Shown here piece after piece: positions 5,309 to 7,803 of a DNA stretch of 7,803 bases. Under the pieces are notes generated by a model. That model was not told the origin of the DNA, searched no databases, and worked only from the letters and a program-made list of their open reading frames with translations. Numbering within the stretch: the first letter of the stretch is position 1; every line of letters begins with the position of its first letter. Source of the stretch: Bacteroidia bacterium (GTDB lineage Bacteria > Planctomycetota > Phycisphaerae > Phycisphaerales > SM1A02); the NCBI GenBank assembly GCA_030054235.1, contig JASGCG010000064.1, forward strand, positions 1 to 7,803, in the 5' to 3' direction. Made by a program: the position numbers and the translations under genes.

Positions 5309-7803
5309 CGCTGCCTTCGCGCACGACGACCGACTTGTAGCACTCGAGCACGTCGCCGACCTGGATGTCGTCGTAGCCGACGATCTTCATGCCGCACTCG
5401 TTGCCCGAACGCACTTCCTTGGCGTCGTCCTTGAACCGCTTGAGCTGCTCGAGCCGGCGATCCTTCTCGATGACGATGCCGCCGCGCGTGACGCGGATCT
5501 GCGCGTTGCGCTCGACCGTGCCGTCGGTGACGTAGCAGCCCGCGATCGCGCCGACCTTGGAGATGCGGAAGACCTGGCGCACCTCGGCGTGGCCGAGCAC
5601 GTCGATGCGCACCGTCGGCTCGAGCATGCCCTTGAGCGCCTTCTCGATGTCTTCGCTGATGTGGTAGATGACGTCGTAGAGGCGGACGTCGATCTTCTTC
5701 GATTCCGCGAGGGCACGCGCCTTGGCGTTGGTGGTGACGTTGAAGCCGACCACGATCGCGCCGGTCGTCTCGGCCAGCAGCATGTCGCTCTCGTTGATGC
5801 CGCCCACCGCGCAGTGCTTGACCACGACCTTGAGGTCGCCCACGCTGATCTTGGGCAGCATGGCCTTGAGGGTCTCGACGCTGCCCTGCACGTCGGCCTT
5901 GACCACGAGCGAGAGTTCCTTCGCCTTGTCCTTGCCGATGTGCTCGAGGATGTTGTCGAGGGTGACCTTCGGCGCGGCGAGCTCGCGCAGGCGCTCGGCT
6001 TGGCGCCGCTCGTTCGCAGCCTGCTCGGCTTCCTTGAGCGAGTCCACCACGAAGAACTTGTCGCCGGCATCCGGCAGTTCATCGAGACCGCTCACGGCGC
6101 ACGGCGTTCCGGGCACCGCTTCGGTGATCCGCTGGCCGCGGTCGTTGACGATGTCGCGGATGCGGCCCGACGCGCGGCCGATCACGATCGAGTCGCCCTT
6201 CTTCAGCACGCCTTCCTGGACGAGGATGCGCGCCACGGGGCCGCGGCCCTCTTCCATCTGCGCCTCGAGCACCGCGCCCTGCGCGTTGCCGGCCCAGTCG
6301 GCCTCGATGCCCTTCATGTCGGCCACGAGGGCCAGCATGTCGAGCAGGTCCTGGATGCCGATGTCCTTCAGCGCGCTGGTCTTGACGACTTCGACGTCGC
6401 CGCCCCAGGGCACCGTGTTCAGGCCGTGCTCGGCGAGCTGGCCGTAGATGCGCTGGAAGGTCTTCTCGCTCGCCTCGGGCTTGTCGACCTTGTTGAGCGC
6501 GACGACGATCGGCACGCCGGCCGCCTTCGCGTGGTTGATGCTCTCGATGGTCTGCGGCATGACGCCGTCGACGGCATCCACCACGAGCACCACGATGTCG
6601 GTGATGCGCGCACCGCGCGAACGCATGGCGGTGAAGGCCTCGTGACCCGGGGTATCGATGAAGGTGAGCGTGCGATCACCATCGCCCGCCTTGACCGGCA
6701 CCATGAAGGCACTGGTGGCCTGCGTGATGCCGCCCGCCTCACCGGAGGCGACGTTGGCCTTGCGGATCCGGTCGAGCAGGCTGGTCTTGCCGTGGTCGAC
6801 GTGGCCGAGGATCGTGATGACCGGTGAACGCGGCCGAGGGTCCTTGCGCTCGCGCTGGGCGAACTGGCTGGCGATCGCATCTTCGGCGGTCTGCTCGCTG
6901 ACGACCTCGAGCACGATGTCGAACTCGAGCATGATCTCCTCGGCGCGCGAGGTCTCGATCACGCTGTTGATCGTGGCCATGGTGCCCGAGAGCAGGAGCT
7001 TCTTCAGGATGTCGGTGGCCTTCACGCCGGTCGCGGCGCTGAGCTCCTTGATCACGATCGGCTCGGCAATCTTGACGGGACCGCTGCTCTTCTGCGGCTG
7101 CATGCGGCCGCCGGGGCCCATGCGACCGCCCGGGCCGCCACGTCCGGGCGCGGCCTTGTGGCTCTTGAAGAAGCCACCGGCGCGCGTGAGGCGGCCTTCG
7201 CGATCGATCAGGTCCTGGGCGCGCCACGGCTCGAACGGCGCATCGCCGCCCGCCTTCGCGCTGCGGCCCGCACCATCGGCGCGACCACCTGCTCGCTTGT
7301 CGTTGGGACCGGGGCGACGATCATCGCGGCCACGGGCAGGTCCGCCCGGACCGGCCGGACCACCCGTGCGAACGCCTGCGCCACCGAAACCACCGCCCGG
7401 CCGTGTGCCGAAGCGGCCGGGGCCGCCTGCACCGGGACCACCCATGCCAGGGCCCGTTCGCGGGCGCGGCGCGGCGATGCGATCGGGCTCTTCCACGCGC
7501 ACAACGCGCGGACCGGAGAGCGCAGTCTTGGTCGGCTGCGACAGCATCTGCCCTGCGGGCTTGACGACGTCGGGGCGACGGGGAACGTTCGGCATGGCAC
7601 GCGGACCCGTGTCGCTCGGGCGCCACGTTGGACGCGCGGGCGCGGGCGGTGTGGTGCCAGCGGGGCCAGCAGGCCCCGTGCCGGTCGAACCGGGACCTGA
7701 AGCGGGCGGCGTGCCACCCGTGGTGCCGGGTGCTGCGGGCGGCGTGCGCGGGGCCACACTGCTGGCGCCCGTGCGAACCACGCCGGAGGTCAGGCTGGAG
7801 GGG
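5301..7803 (-). CDS. infB: Translation initiation factor IF-2, partial (N-terminus beyond window)
   Basis: The frame is open to the right edge, so the true start is outside; 833 whole codons are seen. IF-2 is the GTPase that brings initiator tRNA to the 30S subunit and promotes subunit joining. The region from 7803 to about 7080 is disordered and rich in Pro, Gly, Arg and Ala, with RGG-like runs. It holds a more structured island at about 7150-7240 (PWRAQDLIDREGRLTRAGGF). An IF2_N domain follows at about 7061-6900 (PIVIKELSAATGV). The GTPase domain shows G1 GHVDHGKT at 6783-6806, G3 DTPGHEAF at 6633-6656 with the catalytic His, G4 NKVD at 6483-6494, and G5 as SAL. Switch I reads GGITQATSAF at 6705-6734, where most bacteria have GGITQHIGAY. 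The C-terminal domains, including the fMet-tRNA binding C2 (GAIAGCYVTDGTVERNAQIR), are complete to the TGA at 5301-5303. The GTG at 7781 is not taken as the start because the open frame continues and the low-complexity region is still running. Confidence 0.98.
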   Translation of the reverse strand, partial: PSSLTSGVVRTGASSVAPRTPPAAPGTTGGTPPASGPGSTGTGPAGPAGTTPPAPARPTWRPSDTGPRAMPNVPRRPDVVKPAGQMLSQPTKTALSGPRVVRVEEPDRIAAPRPRTGPGMGGPGAGGPGRFGTRPGGGFGGAGVRTGGPAGPGGPARGRDDRRPGPNDKRAGGRADGAGRSAKAGGDAPFEPWRAQDLIDREGRLTRAGGFFKSHKAAPGRGGPGGRMGPGGRMQPQKSSGPVKIAEPIVIKELSAATGVKATDILKKLLLSGTMATINSVIETSRAEEIMLEFDIVLEVVSEQTAEDAIASQFAQRERKDPRPRSPVITILGHVDHGKTSLLDRIRKANVASGEAGGITQATSAFMVPVKAGDGDRTLTFIDTPGHEAFTAMRSRGARITDIVVLVVDAVDGVMPQTIESINHAKAAGVPIVVALNKVDKPEASEKTFQRIYGQLAEHGLNTVPWGGDVEVVKTSALKDIGIQDLLDMLALVADMKGIEADWAGNAQGAVLEAQMEEGRGPVARILVQEGVLKKGDSIVIGRASGRIRDIVNDRGQRITEAVPGTPCAVSGLDELPDAGDKFFVVDSLKEAEQAANERRQAERLRELAAPKVTLDNILEHIGKDKAKELSLVVKADVQGSVETLKAMLPKISVGDLKVVVKHCAVGGINESDMLLAETTGAIVVGFNVTTNAKARALAESKKIDVRLYDVIYHISEDIEKALKGMLEPTVRIDVLGHAEVRQVFRISKVGAIAGCYVTDGTVERNAQIRVTRGGIVIEKDRRLEQLKRFKDDAKEVRSGNECGMKIVGYDDIQVGDVLECYKSVVVREGSDD

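Noticed and set aside
3897..6827. A 976-codon open frame on the plus strand, opposite infB, rbfA, the HhH-like gene and yebC
   Set aside because: Its translation is a monotonous mix of Asp, Val, Ala, Leu, His and Arg, as expected from the antisense of GC-rich genes. It spans several genes clearly supported on the other strand and shows no recognisable domain.
1..7803. Search for mobile elements, CRISPR arrays, tRNA or rRNA genes, and defence systems
   Set aside because: No transposase or integrase motifs, no spaced direct repeats, no tRNA-like cloverleaf and no toxin-antitoxin pair were seen; the window reads as ordinary chromosomal DNA.

Overview
The window is strongly GC-rich bacterial DNA, densely packed with genes and without long non-coding stretches. 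The gene families (ComM/YifB, TauE/SafE, TVP38/TMEM64, IF-2, RbfA, YebC) are bacterial housekeeping types. A planctomycete-like organism (Planctomycetota, perhaps Phycisphaerae) is my best guess. It rests on the long Pro/Gly/Arg-rich N-terminal part of IF-2, the near absence of clear Shine-Dalgarno sequences, and the unusual protein between rbfA and yebC. This is an inference, not a demonstrated assignment.

Layout. On the minus strand at the left edge is the first part of comM (YifB family AAA+ protein), cut by the window end. Divergent from it, across about 106 bp, a plus-strand pair encodes a TauE/SafE-type permease and a TVP38/TMEM64 (VTT-domain) membrane protein, 13 bp apart. The pair ends in a short convergent intergenic region with two tandem hairpins. 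From the right edge down to this region, everything is on the minus strand: infB (5' end outside the window), rbfA, a divergent HhH-GPD-like protein with a histone-H1-like tail, yebC, and a small putative lipoprotein.

The minus-strand cluster is very tightly arranged. The infB stop overlaps the rbfA start by 8 bp, and the rbfA stop lies within 8 bp of the next start or overlaps it by 4 bp as GTGA. The lipoprotein starts 4 bp after the yebC stop. Only the gap in front of yebC (78 bp) is large enough for a separate promoter. Functionally the cluster joins translation initiation (IF-2), 30S maturation (RbfA) and the YebC/TACO1 family (translation of difficult sequences or transcription regulation) with two uncharacterised proteins.

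I see no mobile element, CRISPR array, tRNA, rRNA or defence system. The most interesting item is the HhH-GPD-like protein. It keeps the catalytic-type Asp, has Tyr where endonuclease III has Lys, has lost the usual hairpin glycine and iron-sulphur cysteines, and carries a Lys/Ala/Pro tail. Next are the altered switch I of IF-2 and the acidic tandem-repeat tail of RbfA.
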